Positions 19,598-29,662 of a stretch of DNA of 64,000 bases are shown here, in pieces. Numbering within the stretch: the stretch's first letter is position 1; every line of letters starts with the position of its first letter. The notes under the pieces were generated by a model, which was not told the origin of the DNA, did not search any database, and saw nothing but the letters and a program-made list of their open reading frames with translations. The DNA lies in contig JANXZZ010000273.1 in assembly GCA_025355245.1 (NCBI GenBank), forward strand, positions 1 to 64,000. Direction: 5' to 3'. The translations under genes were made by a program, and so were the position numbers. The DNA is from Pseudomonadota bacterium (GTDB lineage: Bacteria > Pseudomonadota > Gammaproteobacteria > Steroidobacterales > Steroidobacteraceae).

Positions 19598-20907
19598 TGC
19601 GCAAGCACGGTCGGCGCGCCGTTCTGGCGGTACACGACACCGCCTTTCATCACGAACACGACGTGGCCGAGCACCGTCGGGTCGCGGAGCGGATCGCCGA
19701 TGACCGCGACGATGTCGGCAAAGCGTCCCGCCTGCACCGAGCCCACGTGCTCGCCGGCACCCAGCAGGTCGGCGGCGTCGCGCGTCGCACTCTCGATCGC
19801 GCGCAGCGGACTCATGCCGTTCGCGACCAGGAGCTGGAACTCCATCGAATGATCGCCCTCGCCGATGTCGGTGCCGTAGGCGATCCTGACGCCCGAGCGC
19901 ACTGCGAGCGGCAGGTTCTTCTTCGGCAGCAGGTCGTTGGCAAGTTCCTTGGCGGCCGTGCCGGGCGCGAGCAGGTCGGGGCGGTCCCGCGCAGCCGCGT
20001 AGTAGAGCTCGAATACGGTCAGCGTCGGCACGAGGTAGGTGCCGTGCTGTTTCATGAGCGCGAAGGTGTCCGCGGTCGCGAAGGAGCCGTGCTCGACGGA
20101 GTCGACGCCGGCGCGAACCGCGCTCTCGATCGCGCCCGCCGGGTAGATGTGCGCGGCGACCTTCATGCCGAGCGCATGCGCCGTCTCGACGGCGCTCTTC
20201 ATCTCGTCCTCCGTCATCAGCTGCTGGCGCGGGTCATCGCCCGTCGAGGCGATGCCGCCCGAGGGCATGAGTTTGATGAGGTTCGCGCCGCGGCGCTTGT
20301 GCTCGCGGACGCGCAGGCGCGCTTCGACGGGAGAATCGACGCGTCCGGCGTCGAATCCCGCGGCGGAAAGCGCGGGGTCGAGGCCGTTGCGCGGGTCGCC
20401 GTGCCCGGCGGTCGGCCCGAGCGGCTCGAGCGACAGCCAAAGGCGCGGTCCCGGGATCTTGTGCTCCTCGATCGCGTGCAGCACGGCGACTGTGTCATCG
20501 CCACCGCCCACGTCGCGCACGCTCGTGAAGCCCTGCTGCAGCATCGCGCGCACGAACACCGCGTCGTCGAAGGCGCGGTCGAGGTCCGAGTGCGTGACCC
20601 AATCCTCGGTCGCGTTCGTTCGGCTCGGCAGCTTGGCGCCAATGTGCACGTGGCAGTCGATGAATCCCGGAAGCACCGTCGCCTGGGACAGATCGATCAC
20701 CTGGGCGCCGGCGCGCTCGATGAAGCCGGGCTCGACCGCGACGATCTCCTCGTCGCGCACCACGATCGATACGCGGCTGCGGGGCGTCGTACCGATGCCG
20801 TCGAGCAGCGAGCCCGCGTGGATCACGACCTCGGCGGCCGGGGCCGTTGCGACGCAAGCGAGGCAGAGCGCAGCGCACAAGGCGAGGCGCCCGCGTGTAT
20901 TCATCAT
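19594..20907 (-). CDS. Secreted amidohydrolase family protein
   Basis: Signal peptide; VLPGFIDCHVHIGAK, KVAAHIYPAGAIESAVRAGVDSVEHGSF, YGTDIGEGDHSMEFQLLVANGMSPLRAIESATRDAADLLG. ATGA overlap with the CocE gene. Confidence 0.9.
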   Translation of the reverse strand: MMNTRGRLALCAALCLACVATAPAAEVVIHAGSLLDGIGTTPRSRVSIVVRDEEIVAVEPGFIERAGAQVIDLSQATVLPGFIDCHVHIGAKLPSRTNATEDWVTHSDLDRAFDDAVFVRAMLQQGFTSVRDVGGGDDTVAVLHAIEEHKIPGPRLWLSLEPLGPTAGHGDPRNGLDPALSAAGFDAGRVDSPVEARLRVREHKRRGANLIKLMPSGGIASTGDDPRQQLMTEDEMKSAVETAHALGMKVAAHIYPAGAIESAVRAGVDSVEHGSFATADTFALMKQHGTYLVPTLTVFELYYAAARDRPDLLAPGTAAKELANDLLPKKNLPLAVRSGVRIAYGTDIGEGDHSMEFQLLVANGMSPLRAIESATRDAADLLGAGEHVGSVQAGRFADIVAVIGDPLRDPTVLGHVVFVMKGGVVYRQNGAPTVLAQ

Positions 20908-21187
20908 GCTCGGTTCCCCTACGAATCGCCGGAGGCGACCGGCTCGCGAGCGTCGCGGAAGCCGCTGCGAGATCGACCGCCGGACATCGAGGCGCCTGTG
21001 CAGCTCGTGCTGGCCGCCGTTGTACCCGTCGCCCAAGTCTACCCGCGGGGGTCCTGAAAGTTAACCGCGCGGCTCCCGGAGGCGGCATTCCCGCGGCAAG
21101 GGAAATCTGACAAACGACGCGCTCCTCGCTACCTTATGCGACCGGTCCCGCGGCAGCACGCCTGGCTAGGGTCCCAAGAGGTCGTCT

Positions 21188-22459
21188 ATGTCGAGTCCCA
21201 TGTCCTGGAATGACCAGGAAGTTCGCGCCGCCTTTCCGGCGCTCGCCCAGTCGGACAACGGTGTCCCGCGTCTGTACGCCGATGCGCCCGGCGGCACACA
21301 GGTGGCCGGCCGCGTGCTCGAGCGAATGCGCGAGGCGCTCGTGGAGCACTGCGCGAACGACGGCGGCGTGTTTCGCACCTCGCGCCTGACCGAGGAGCGG
21401 ATGCTAGCTGCGCACGCGACCGCGGCGACGTTCCTGGGAGCGGCCAATGCTCAGGAAGTCGTGTTCGGGCTCAACTCCACGAGCCTCCTTTTCCACTTCT
21501 CGCGCATGCTCGCGCGCGACTGGCAGGCGGGCGATGAGATCGTCGTCTCGCGCATGGACCACGACGCCAACATCGCACCCTGGCTGATCGCGGCGGAGGA
21601 GCGCGGCGTCACCGTCCGCTGGCTCGAGTTCGACACAACGACCTACCAGTACCGCTACGACTCGCTGCCGGGCCTGCTTGGACCCCGCACCCGGCTCATT
21701 GCCTGCAACCACGCCAGCAACTTCCTCGGCACGATCAACGACGTGGGGCGCATCGTCGCGGCGGGACGCGCCGCAGGTGCGGTCACTGTCGTCGACGCGG
21801 TGCAGTCGGCCCCGCACTTCGCGATCAATGCCGCGCGCATCGGCTGCGACCTGCTGGTGACCTCGCCGTACAAGTACTTCGGCCCGCACGCGGGGCTTGC
21901 CTACATCCGCACCGAACTTGCCGACCGTCTGCGCGCGCTCAAGGTGCGCCCGTCGCCGCAGACGATGCCCTACAAGCACGCACCCGGCACGCCTTCCTTC
22001 GAGGCGCAGCTCGGGACGGTCGGCGCGATCGAGCACCTCGCGTGGCTCGGCGAGCGCTTCGGCGGCGCGCTCGCGAGCGCGCCGCTGCGCGCCCGCATCG
22101 AGCGCGGGCTGGCGGCGGCGGGCCGGCACGAGGAGGCGCTCGCCAATCGGTTCCTGTCGGTCGCCCGCGAGCTGCCGCAGGTGCGCATCTTCGGGATCGA
22201 TGATCCCGCGCACGTCTCCGGCCGCGTACCGACCTTCAGCTTCACGGTCGGCCGCCACCCGGCGTCGGCAGTCGCGGAGGCATTCGCACGCCGCAACATC
22301 TTCGTCTGGAGCGGCTCCTTCTACGCCTACGAGATCGCGGGCGTGCTCGGCGTGCGCGACACGGGTGGCGTCGTGCGTGTCGGCTTCGCCCACTACAACA
22401 CGAGCGGCGAGGTCGATTCGATCGCGGCGGTGCTGCGCGAGCTCGCCGCGAGCGGCTGA
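21188..22459 (+). CDS. Cysteine desulfurase-like aminotransferase class V protein
   Basis: YADAPGGTQVAGRVLERM, DEIVVSRMDHDANIAPWLIAAEERG, DLLVTSPYKYFGPHAGLAYIR (PLP Lys region). Confidence 0.88.
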   Translation: MSSPMSWNDQEVRAAFPALAQSDNGVPRLYADAPGGTQVAGRVLERMREALVEHCANDGGVFRTSRLTEERMLAAHATAATFLGAANAQEVVFGLNSTSLLFHFSRMLARDWQAGDEIVVSRMDHDANIAPWLIAAEERGVTVRWLEFDTTTYQYRYDSLPGLLGPRTRLIACNHASNFLGTINDVGRIVAAGRAAGAVTVVDAVQSAPHFAINAARIGCDLLVTSPYKYFGPHAGLAYIRTELADRLRALKVRPSPQTMPYKHAPGTPSFEAQLGTVGAIEHLAWLGERFGGALASAPLRARIERGLAAAGRHEEALANRFLSVARELPQVRIFGIDDPAHVSGRVPTFSFTVGRHPASAVAEAFARRNIFVWSGSFYAYEIAGVLGVRDTGGVVRVGFAHYNTSGEVDSIAAVLRELAASG

Positions 22460-22539
22460 GCGAGGCGGTGCCGGAAAGCGGTTCTCGCCGTACAATGAGC
22501 GTCGAAATCTGGAACAGCGCATGGCCGCTGGAGGCTTTT

Positions 22540-22872
22540 ATGGGACTTTTTGACGGAATGCTGGGCGGCGTCGTTGGCGCCGCGATGGTCGGGGTCGTCA
22601 ACCACGTGCTCGAGCAGAACGGTGGCGTCCAGGGGGTCGTCAACCAGTTCGAGAAGCAGGGCTTCGGCCCAACCGTGCAGTCCTGGATCGGCACCGGTCC
22701 AAACCAGCCGATCACGGCCGACCAGATTCACCAGGTACTCGGTTCGAACGCCATCCAGGAACTCGCCACCAAGGCGGGGCTGTCAGTCCCGGAGCTGACG
22801 GCGAAGCTTTCGCAGCTCCTGCCGCAGGCGCTCGACAAGCTGACGCCAAACGGCGTCGTGCCGAAGGCCTGA
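22540..22872 (+). CDS. YidB family (DUF937) protein
   Basis: MGLFDGMLGGVVGAAM... VQSWIGTGPNQPITADQIHQVLGSNAIQELATKAGLSVPELTAKLSQLLPQALDKLTPNG. Confidence 0.9.
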   Translation: MGLFDGMLGGVVGAAMVGVVNHVLEQNGGVQGVVNQFEKQGFGPTVQSWIGTGPNQPITADQIHQVLGSNAIQELATKAGLSVPELTAKLSQLLPQALDKLTPNGVVPKA

Positions 22873-22883
22873 ACGGAGCGGGG

Positions 22884-23993
22884 CTACCTGAGCCGCTTGG
22901 CGGCCAGGTCGGCGAGGCGAACGCCGAGCGCGGCGGGCGGCTCATGGCCCGTGATCACGGCCGCCGCGAATGCGCCGAGCGCGGCGGCGGTCTGGATTCC
23001 GTAGCCACCGATTGCGCCGTGCCAGTAGAAGCCCGGCGCCGAGTCCTCGAATCCGGACACAGGATTGCGATCGGGGCCGAAGGTGCGAAGGCCCGCCCAC
23101 GCGCGGATCACCCTCTTGATGGGGAAGTTGAGCGCCGACTCGAGCCGGTCGACCGCGATCGCGACGTCCAGATCCTCGGGCTGGGCGTCGCAGGCCACCG
23201 ATGCCGCTTCCTCTGACAGCGATCCCAGGATGCGGCTCGCGTCGGGCTTGAAGTAGAACTGCTCCTCGGCATCGATGACCATCGGCCAGCGGGCGGCAGT
23301 CGCGCTGTTGGGCGCATCGAAGGTGAAGGCCGTGCGGCGGTAGGGAACGAGCTTGAGCGGGGCGATTCCCGCGAGCGCCGCAATCTCGTCCGCCCACGCG
23401 CCGGCCGCATTCACGACCACACGCGCGGAGATCTCCTGGGTGGGCGTCCTGATGCGCCAGCGCGCGCCGTCGCGGCCGAGCGCCTCCACCGGCTGTCCGG
23501 TCTGCACGCGCAAGCCATTGCGGCGCGCGCTGCGAAGGTACCCCTGCAGGAGCACCTCGACGTCCATGTCCATCGCCTGGTCGTCGTAGAGGCCCCAGGC
23601 TGCCGCCCCGGGCTTGAGCTCGGGAACCAGCGCGGTCATCTCGGCGGGCGACATGCGTGTCAGTTTCTGCGCGCTCGCCTTGGCCATGCCCTCGTGTTTC
23701 TGCCGGGCGCTCTCCTGGTCGGCACGGCCGATCACGAGCGAACCGCGCGGGCTCAGGATCGTGCCGAAGTCCGCGGGCGGCGCGTGGTAGAACGGACCCG
23801 AGGCGATCGTGAGCGCCCGAATCACGGTGCTGCCGTACTGGGGGTGGTAGAGCGCGGCCGATCGCCCGGTGCTGTGGTAGCCGACGTGCGGCTCGCGCTC
23901 GAGCATGAGGACGCTGGCGTGCGCGGTGAGGTGATAGGCAATCGATGCGCCGGCCATGCCGCCGCCGATGATGCAGACGTCAACCGATTCCAT
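22884..23993 (-). CDS. FAD-dependent D-amino-acid oxidase (DAO)-like oxidoreductase
   Basis: MESVDVCIIGGGMAGASIAYHLTAHASVLMLEREPHVGYHSTGRSAA and C-terminal FYWHGAIGGYGIQTAAALGAFAAAVI. Confidence 0.88.
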   Translation of the reverse strand: MESVDVCIIGGGMAGASIAYHLTAHASVLMLEREPHVGYHSTGRSAALYHPQYGSTVIRALTIASGPFYHAPPADFGTILSPRGSLVIGRADQESARQKHEGMAKASAQKLTRMSPAEMTALVPELKPGAAAWGLYDDQAMDMDVEVLLQGYLRSARRNGLRVQTGQPVEALGRDGARWRIRTPTQEISARVVVNAAGAWADEIAALAGIAPLKLVPYRRTAFTFDAPNSATAARWPMVIDAEEQFYFKPDASRILGSLSEEAASVACDAQPEDLDVAIAVDRLESALNFPIKRVIRAWAGLRTFGPDRNPVSGFEDSAPGFYWHGAIGGYGIQTAAALGAFAAAVITGHEPPAALGVRLADLAAKRLR

Positions 23994-24013
23994 AGGCTTC
24001 GTCGAGCTCCGTT

Positions 24014-24964
24014 CTATCGCAACTTGACGCCGGGCAGCACGCACAGCATCTCGAAGAGCAGATTCGCGCCCAAAAGGGCCGTGTTTCCGGTCGTATCGTA
24101 GGGCGGGCTCACCTCGACGAGGTCGCCGCCCACGATCTCGAGACCCCGGCAGCCGCGGATGATTTCGAGGGCCTGCGGCACCGTCAGCCCGCCGATCTCG
24201 ACCGTTCCCGTGCCCGGGGCGAAGGCGGGGTCGATGCCGTCGATGTCGAAGCTGAGATAGACGGGTCCCGGGCCGAGCTGCGCGCGGATCTCCGCCATCA
24301 GCGGGGCGAGCGACTTGTACCAGCACTCCTCCGCCTGCACGACGCGAAATCCCTGCTGGCGCGGCCAGTCGAAGTCATCGGCCGCGTAGCCAGTGCCGCG
24401 TAACCCGATCTGCGCGACGCGCTGCGGATTCAGCAGCCCTTCCTCGACGGCACGCCGGAACGGCGTGCCGTGCGCGATCTTTTCCCCGAACATCTCGTCG
24501 TTGATGTCGGCGTGCGCATCGACGTGGACGAGGCCGACCGGGCCGAGGCGCCGGTGCAGCGCGCGCAGGATCGGCAGCACGATCGTGTGATCGCCGCCCA
24601 TCGTCAGCGGCAATGCGCCGCTCGCGAGCAGCGCATCGAAGTGCCTTTCGATGATGTCGATGCTCTTCAGCAGGTTGAAGGTGTTGATCGGCACGTCGCC
24701 CGCGTCCGCGATCCTGAGGCAATCGAAGGGTGCGGCGCGGGTGGCCATATTGTAGGGACGCAGCATCCGCGACTCGTCGCGGATCTGCCGCGGCGCCAGC
24801 CGCGCGCCCGGGCGGTTCGAGGTGCCGATGTCGAACGGCACACCGACGAAGGCGACGTCGAGTCCCGCATCGAGGTTGCACGCCGGCAGGCGCATGAAGG
24901 TCGCGGGGCCGCCGAAACGCGGCATATCGTTGCCCGACATCGGCTGGAACAGCTCTTTCGCCAT
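24014..24964 (-). CDS. Agmatinase/ureohydrolase family protein
   Basis: TMGGDHTIVLPILRALH, VGLVHVDAHADINDEMFGEKIAHGTPFRRAVEEG, YLSFDIDGIDPAFAPGTGTVEIGGLT (Mn-binding motifs). Confidence 0.92.
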   Translation of the reverse strand: MAKELFQPMSGNDMPRFGGPATFMRLPACNLDAGLDVAFVGVPFDIGTSNRPGARLAPRQIRDESRMLRPYNMATRAAPFDCLRIADAGDVPINTFNLLKSIDIIERHFDALLASGALPLTMGGDHTIVLPILRALHRRLGPVGLVHVDAHADINDEMFGEKIAHGTPFRRAVEEGLLNPQRVAQIGLRGTGYAADDFDWPRQQGFRVVQAEECWYKSLAPLMAEIRAQLGPGPVYLSFDIDGIDPAFAPGTGTVEIGGLTVPQALEIIRGCRGLEIVGGDLVEVSPPYDTTGNTALLGANLLFEMLCVLPGVKLR

Positions 24965-25195
24965 GCGCCCGACCCCTTTATCAGCGGCCGGGTGCACCCG
25001 GCCGCCTCGCTCGTGGACGCAGAGTCTACCGTGACTGCCGCGTGGCTTCGCCTGTCACCGCGGACGGCGTTCCGGGCGGGCTGGGCGCTGACGCCAGAGC
25101 GCCGGATCGAACGGGGCGGGCGCGATTCCGCCGGCCGTCCGCGCGTGGCGGCACCCCTGACCCGGTACCCGGGAAACATGCTAGATTTCTGCGCC

Positions 25196-25217
25196 GCGCC
25201 GCTGCTGAGAGCGGCGC
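25196..25217 (+). repeat. Perfect 8-bp inverted repeat in the divergent intergenic region 24965-25271
   Basis: GCGCCGCT-gctgag-AGCGGCGC read directly. Confidence 0.65.
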
Positions 25218-25271
25218 TCCGTATAAGAAAGCCGCCATCTTGACGATCGCCTCCGCGCCGCGCCGCTCGCC

Positions 25272-26888
25272 ATGAATCGCTACGACGCGATCGTCGTGGG
25301 CGCCGGCCACAACGGGCTGACGAGCGCGGCTTTCCTAGCCAAGGCGGGCCTCAAGGTCCTTGTCCTCGAGCGCAATCCGTGGATCGGCGGCGCGACCGTG
25401 AGCCGCGAGCTGCACCCCAACTGGATCTACTCGAACTGCTCGTACGTGTGCAGTCTTCTGCGACCCGAGATCTACCGCTCGCTCGAGCTGGCGCGCCACG
25501 GCCTGCAGATCGTACCGTACGGCGGCGGCGTCACCTTCACCCGCGACGGCGACCTGCTCGGCGGCTACGTCGACAAGGAAGTGCGCCGGCGCGAGATCGC
25601 CCGCTTCAGCGCCCGCGACGCCGATGCCTACCTGCGCTACGGCCGCGACGTGATGCGCCAGTGCCGGCTGGTGCGCGCGCTCCTGATGCGCACGCCGCCC
25701 GACCCCACGTCGCTGAAGCCGCGCGACCTCAAGGAACTCCTGTACGTGGGCCGCCAGTTCGGCAAGCTCGGCGAGGCGGCCATCTACGACACGATCCGCT
25801 TCCACACGATGAGCATCGCCGACTACCTCGGCGAATACTTCGAGTCGGACATCGTCAAGGCGACCTTCGCCGGCAGCGGCATCATCGGCACCGCGCTCGG
25901 CGTGCAGTCGCCGGGCACCGCGTACGTGCTCCTGCACCACTACATGGGCGACGTCGACGGGCAGATGGGAGCCTGGGGCTTCGCGCGCGGTGGCATGGGC
26001 TCGGTGTCGAAGGCGCTTGCCGGCGCGCTCGCGGCCTACGGCGGTGAGGTAAAGGTGTCCTCGTCCGTGGCCCGGATCCTGGTGCACGGCGGCCGCACCA
26101 CGGGCGTCGTGCTCGACAATGGCGATGAGTACGCGGCGCCGATCGTGCTCTCGGGCCTCGACCCGAAGCGGACGTTCCTCAAGCTGATGGACGCGGGCGA
26201 TCTCGACCCCAGGATCGTGAAGCGTGCGCGTGACTTCAAGATCCGGGGCTCTTCCGGCAAGCTCAACATCGCGCTCGACGGCCGTCCGACCTTCACGGCG
26301 CTCGGTGCCAAGCACCCACTGTACGCGGGCGACATGCACTTCCTCGATTCGCTCGAGCGCTACGAACGCGCCTACGACGACTGGAAACGCGGCACGTGGT
26401 CGAAGGACCCGTACCTCGACCTGCTGATGCCTTCGATGACCGACCCGACGATGGCGCCGCCCGGCAAGCACTTCATGTCGGTGTTCGTGCAGTACGTGCC
26501 GCCGCTCGTCGAGGGACGCGAGTGGACGGACGCCGATCGCGAGGCCTTCAAGAAAACCGTATTCGCGCAGATCTCGCGCTACAGCCCCGACTTCGAGAAG
26601 CTGGTGCTGCACGCCGAGGTGCGCACCCCGAAGGAGCTCGAGGCGGAGGTGGGACTCACCGAAGGCAACATCTTCCAGGGCGAGCTCACCTTCGACCAGC
26701 TCCTCTTCAACCGCCCGTTCCCGGGATTCGCGCAGTACCGCGGGCCCGTGCGCGGCATGTACATGTGCGGCTCCGGCACGCACCCGGGCGGCGGCGTCAT
26801 GGCGGCGCCGGGCGCGAACGCGGCACGCGAGGTGCTGATCGACCTCAAGCGCCCGGGCACGGTGCCCGAGGGGTGGAGCGATGACTGA
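25272..26888 (+). CDS. PYROXD2-like/phytoene-desaturase-type FAD oxidoreductase
   Basis: MNRYDAIVVGAGHNGLTSAAFLAKAGLKVLVLERNPWIGGATVSREL; C-terminal MYMCGSGTHPGGGVMAAPGANAAREVL. Confidence 0.9.
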   Translation: MNRYDAIVVGAGHNGLTSAAFLAKAGLKVLVLERNPWIGGATVSRELHPNWIYSNCSYVCSLLRPEIYRSLELARHGLQIVPYGGGVTFTRDGDLLGGYVDKEVRRREIARFSARDADAYLRYGRDVMRQCRLVRALLMRTPPDPTSLKPRDLKELLYVGRQFGKLGEAAIYDTIRFHTMSIADYLGEYFESDIVKATFAGSGIIGTALGVQSPGTAYVLLHHYMGDVDGQMGAWGFARGGMGSVSKALAGALAAYGGEVKVSSSVARILVHGGRTTGVVLDNGDEYAAPIVLSGLDPKRTFLKLMDAGDLDPRIVKRARDFKIRGSSGKLNIALDGRPTFTALGAKHPLYAGDMHFLDSLERYERAYDDWKRGTWSKDPYLDLLMPSMTDPTMAPPGKHFMSVFVQYVPPLVEGREWTDADREAFKKTVFAQISRYSPDFEKLVLHAEVRTPKELEAEVGLTEGNIFQGELTFDQLLFNRPFPGFAQYRGPVRGMYMCGSGTHPGGGVMAAPGANAAREVLIDLKRPGTVPEGWSDD

Positions 26889-28434
26889 GGCGGGACGCAC
26901 CGTCGTCATCGGCGCCGGGCACAACGGACTCGTGTGCGCGGCCTACCTCGCGAAGGCGGGCCGGGACGTGCTCGTGCTCGAGGCCGGGCACCAGGTTGGC
27001 GGCGCCGCGGTCACCCGCGAGCTCGTGCGCGGCTTCAAGGTTCCGGCGGTCGCGCACCTGCTGCAGCTGCTCGATCCCGCGATCGAGAACGAGCTCGGCC
27101 TTGCCGGGCACGGGTTCGCGCTGGCGAAGTCGGCGCTCAAGACCGTTGCGCTCAGCGAGGCGGGCGAGCCGCTCGTGCTGGACGGCAATCGCATCGCCAG
27201 CGGCATCGTTAGCGCCGCGGACCGCGCGGCGTACCCCGACTTCATTGATCGCATGCGACGGTACGCGACCGTGCTCGGCCGCCAGCACGGACGGATACCG
27301 CCACGCCTCGCCTGGCAGCGCTGGCAGGACGCGATCCCGGCGGGCCGCATTGCGCTCGACATCCGCAGGCTCGGCCGCGAGGACATGCGCGAGTTCCTGC
27401 GCATCGTCACGATGCCGATCCACGACCTGCTCGAGGAGTCTTTCGAGACGCCGCTCCTGAAGGGCGCAATTGCACTCGATGCGATCCTCGGTACCAAACT
27501 CGGGCCGCGCTCGGGCAACAGTGTGTTTACCTACCTGCACCGCCTGAGCGGTGCATCGCCCTCGCCCTCGCTTCCGAAGGGTGGCATGGGCGCGCTCAGC
27601 GAAGCGCTGGCCGCGGCGGCACGCGCGGCCGGTGCCGAGATCCGCCTGTCCGCGCCGGTCGCCTCGCTCGTGCTCGCCGACGGCCGCGTGTCCGGCGTGC
27701 GGCTCGAGAATGGCGAGGAGATCGCAGCGGTGACGGTCGTCTCCAACGCCGATCCCAAGACCACGCTCGGCACGCTCCTCGGTGCACGGCACCTCGAGGC
27801 CGAGTTCGCGCGCCGGCTCAACCACACCCGCGCGATCGGTACGGCGGCCAAGCTCAACCTCGCGCTCGGCGCTTTGCCTCAATTTCGTGGAGTCGATGCG
27901 CAGCTGCTCGGCGAGCGGCTCGTAATCGCCCCCGACGCGGGCTACGTCGACGAGGCCTTCAATCCGGCCAAATACCGGGATTACTCGCGCGCCCCGGTCA
28001 TCGAGATCACGCTGCCGGCGGTGTCGGACCCCGAGCTCGCGCCCGCGGGCAAGCACGTCTTGTCGGCGATCGTGCAATACGCGCCCTACGATCTCGCCGC
28101 CGGATGGGACACTGAACGCGACGCCTTTCGCGACTGCGTGCTTGCCGTCCTGGAGCGCTACGCACCCGGCCTCAGAAAACTGATCGTGGCGGCGGAAGTA
28201 CTGACGCCCGTCGACCTCGAGCGGCAGTTCCGCATCGGCGGCGGTCACTGGCACCACGGCGAGCTCACGCTCGACCAGTTCATGATGCTGAGGCCGGTAC
28301 CGGGTGCCGCGCAGTACGCCATGCCAGTGGCGGGTCTTTACATGTGCGGCGCGGGCTGCCATCCGGGCGGCGGCGTGATGGGAGACGCGGGACGCAATGC
28401 CGCGCGCGCGATTCTCGAGGGAGCGCCGCGATGA
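26881..28434 (+). CDS. PYROXD2-like/phytoene-desaturase-type FAD oxidoreductase (tandem paralogue)
   Basis: TVVIGAGHNGLVCAAYLAKAGRDVLVLEAGHQVGGAAVTREL; C-terminal LYMCGAGCHPGGGVMGDAGRNAARAIL; 8-nt overlap with previous gene. Confidence 0.9.
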   Translation: MTEAGRTVVIGAGHNGLVCAAYLAKAGRDVLVLEAGHQVGGAAVTRELVRGFKVPAVAHLLQLLDPAIENELGLAGHGFALAKSALKTVALSEAGEPLVLDGNRIASGIVSAADRAAYPDFIDRMRRYATVLGRQHGRIPPRLAWQRWQDAIPAGRIALDIRRLGREDMREFLRIVTMPIHDLLEESFETPLLKGAIALDAILGTKLGPRSGNSVFTYLHRLSGASPSPSLPKGGMGALSEALAAAARAAGAEIRLSAPVASLVLADGRVSGVRLENGEEIAAVTVVSNADPKTTLGTLLGARHLEAEFARRLNHTRAIGTAAKLNLALGALPQFRGVDAQLLGERLVIAPDAGYVDEAFNPAKYRDYSRAPVIEITLPAVSDPELAPAGKHVLSAIVQYAPYDLAAGWDTERDAFRDCVLAVLERYAPGLRKLIVAAEVLTPVDLERQFRIGGGHWHHGELTLDQFMMLRPVPGAAQYAMPVAGLYMCGAGCHPGGGVMGDAGRNAARAILEGAPR

Positions 28435-29624
28435 GAGCGCCGTCGAACCACTACCTGCAGACGGTGCGCTACACGCCGTTCCACTCGCGCACCGCCGCGG
28501 CGAACGGGCTCAACCTCTGGCACCGTTGGCGCGACCACACCGTCGCCGATGCCTACTTCGACGTGGGCCTCGAGTACACCGCGCTGCGCAACGCCTGCGC
28601 GGTATTCGATCTCTCGCCGATGACGAAGCACCGGATCAGCGGGCCCGATGCGCTGGCGTTCCTGAACCGCCTGGTGACCCGCGACGTCGCCAAGATCCGG
28701 CCCGGACGGGTCGGCTACTGCGTCTGGTGCGACGATCAGGGCCAGGTCATCGACGACGGAACGATCTTCCACCTGTCGGCGGGCGACTATCGCCTCTGTT
28801 CGCAGGAGCGCCAGCTCGACTGGCTCTTGACCTCGGCGCTCGGCTTCGACGTGTCGATCCGCGAGGAGACCGAGGAGGTCGCCTGCCTCGCGCTGCAGGG
28901 GCCGACGAGCTGCGCGGTCCTGATGAGCCTCGTGCTCCGGGATGTCGAGAAGCTGGCGCCGTTCGCGATGCAGGCTTTCCCTTTCGAGGGGACTGAACTC
29001 ACCGTGTCGCGGACCGGTTTCACCGGCGACCTCGGCTACGAGCTCTGGATCGATCCCGCGCACGCGGAGCGGCTCTGGGACCGCCTCTTCGAGTCGGGAG
29101 AGGACCATGGATTAAAGCCGATGGGCACGCACGCGCTCGAGATGAGCCGCATCGAGGCGGGCTTCATCCAGGCGGGGGTCGATTTCCTGCCGGCCGACCG
29201 GGCGATCCGCACCGATCGCACCCGCTCGCCCTTCGAGCTCGATCTCGCTTGGCTGGTCGATTTCAAGAAGCACAACTTCACCGGCCGCCGGGCGCTCCTC
29301 GAGGAGCAGCGCGTGGGCTCGCGTTATCGCCTCGTCCGGCTCGACGTCGAGGGCAACAAGCCCGCCAAGGACGCCTACATCTACGACGGCAAGCGCAACG
29401 TCATTGGCGCCGTGACCTGCTCGATGTGGTCGCCCATGGCGAAGGCGAGCATTGCGCTCGCCAGCGTCAAGATGCCGCACGGAGCGCCCGGCGATGAGCT
29501 CTGGGCCGAGATTTACTACCAGAAAGAGCTGAAGTGGAGCCGGGTCAACGCGCGCTGCCGCGTGCTGAAAGGCCCGTTTTTCGACCCGCCGCGCCGGCGC
29601 CAGACGCCCGCGCCCGATCGCTAG
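28431..29624 (+). CDS. GcvT-like aminomethyltransferase family protein
   Basis: YFDVGLEYTALRNACAVFDLSPMTKHRISGPDALAFLNRLVTRDV, TGFTGDLGYELWIDP, MGTHALEMSRIEAGFIQAGVDF; ATGA overlap. Confidence 0.9.
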   Translation: MRAPSNHYLQTVRYTPFHSRTAAANGLNLWHRWRDHTVADAYFDVGLEYTALRNACAVFDLSPMTKHRISGPDALAFLNRLVTRDVAKIRPGRVGYCVWCDDQGQVIDDGTIFHLSAGDYRLCSQERQLDWLLTSALGFDVSIREETEEVACLALQGPTSCAVLMSLVLRDVEKLAPFAMQAFPFEGTELTVSRTGFTGDLGYELWIDPAHAERLWDRLFESGEDHGLKPMGTHALEMSRIEAGFIQAGVDFLPADRAIRTDRTRSPFELDLAWLVDFKKHNFTGRRALLEEQRVGSRYRLVRLDVEGNKPAKDAYIYDGKRNVIGAVTCSMWSPMAKASIALASVKMPHGAPGDELWAEIYYQKELKWSRVNARCRVLKGPFFDPPRRRQTPAPDR

Positions 29625-29662
29625 GGAACGATGTCCCGCGCGCGAGGTCACACGGAGACGCC

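Noticed and set aside
17762-19852. 696-aa plus-strand ORF
   Set aside because: Antisense to the CocE/NonD hydrolase, which has clear catalytic motifs.
21109-21117. Possible third copy of the TCGTTTGTC promoter word (minus strand, GACAAACGA)
   Set aside because: Only the 9-mer matches; no TGA-N7-TCA box and no AGAGTGA at the required distance. A lone 9-mer is expected by chance in DNA of this length.
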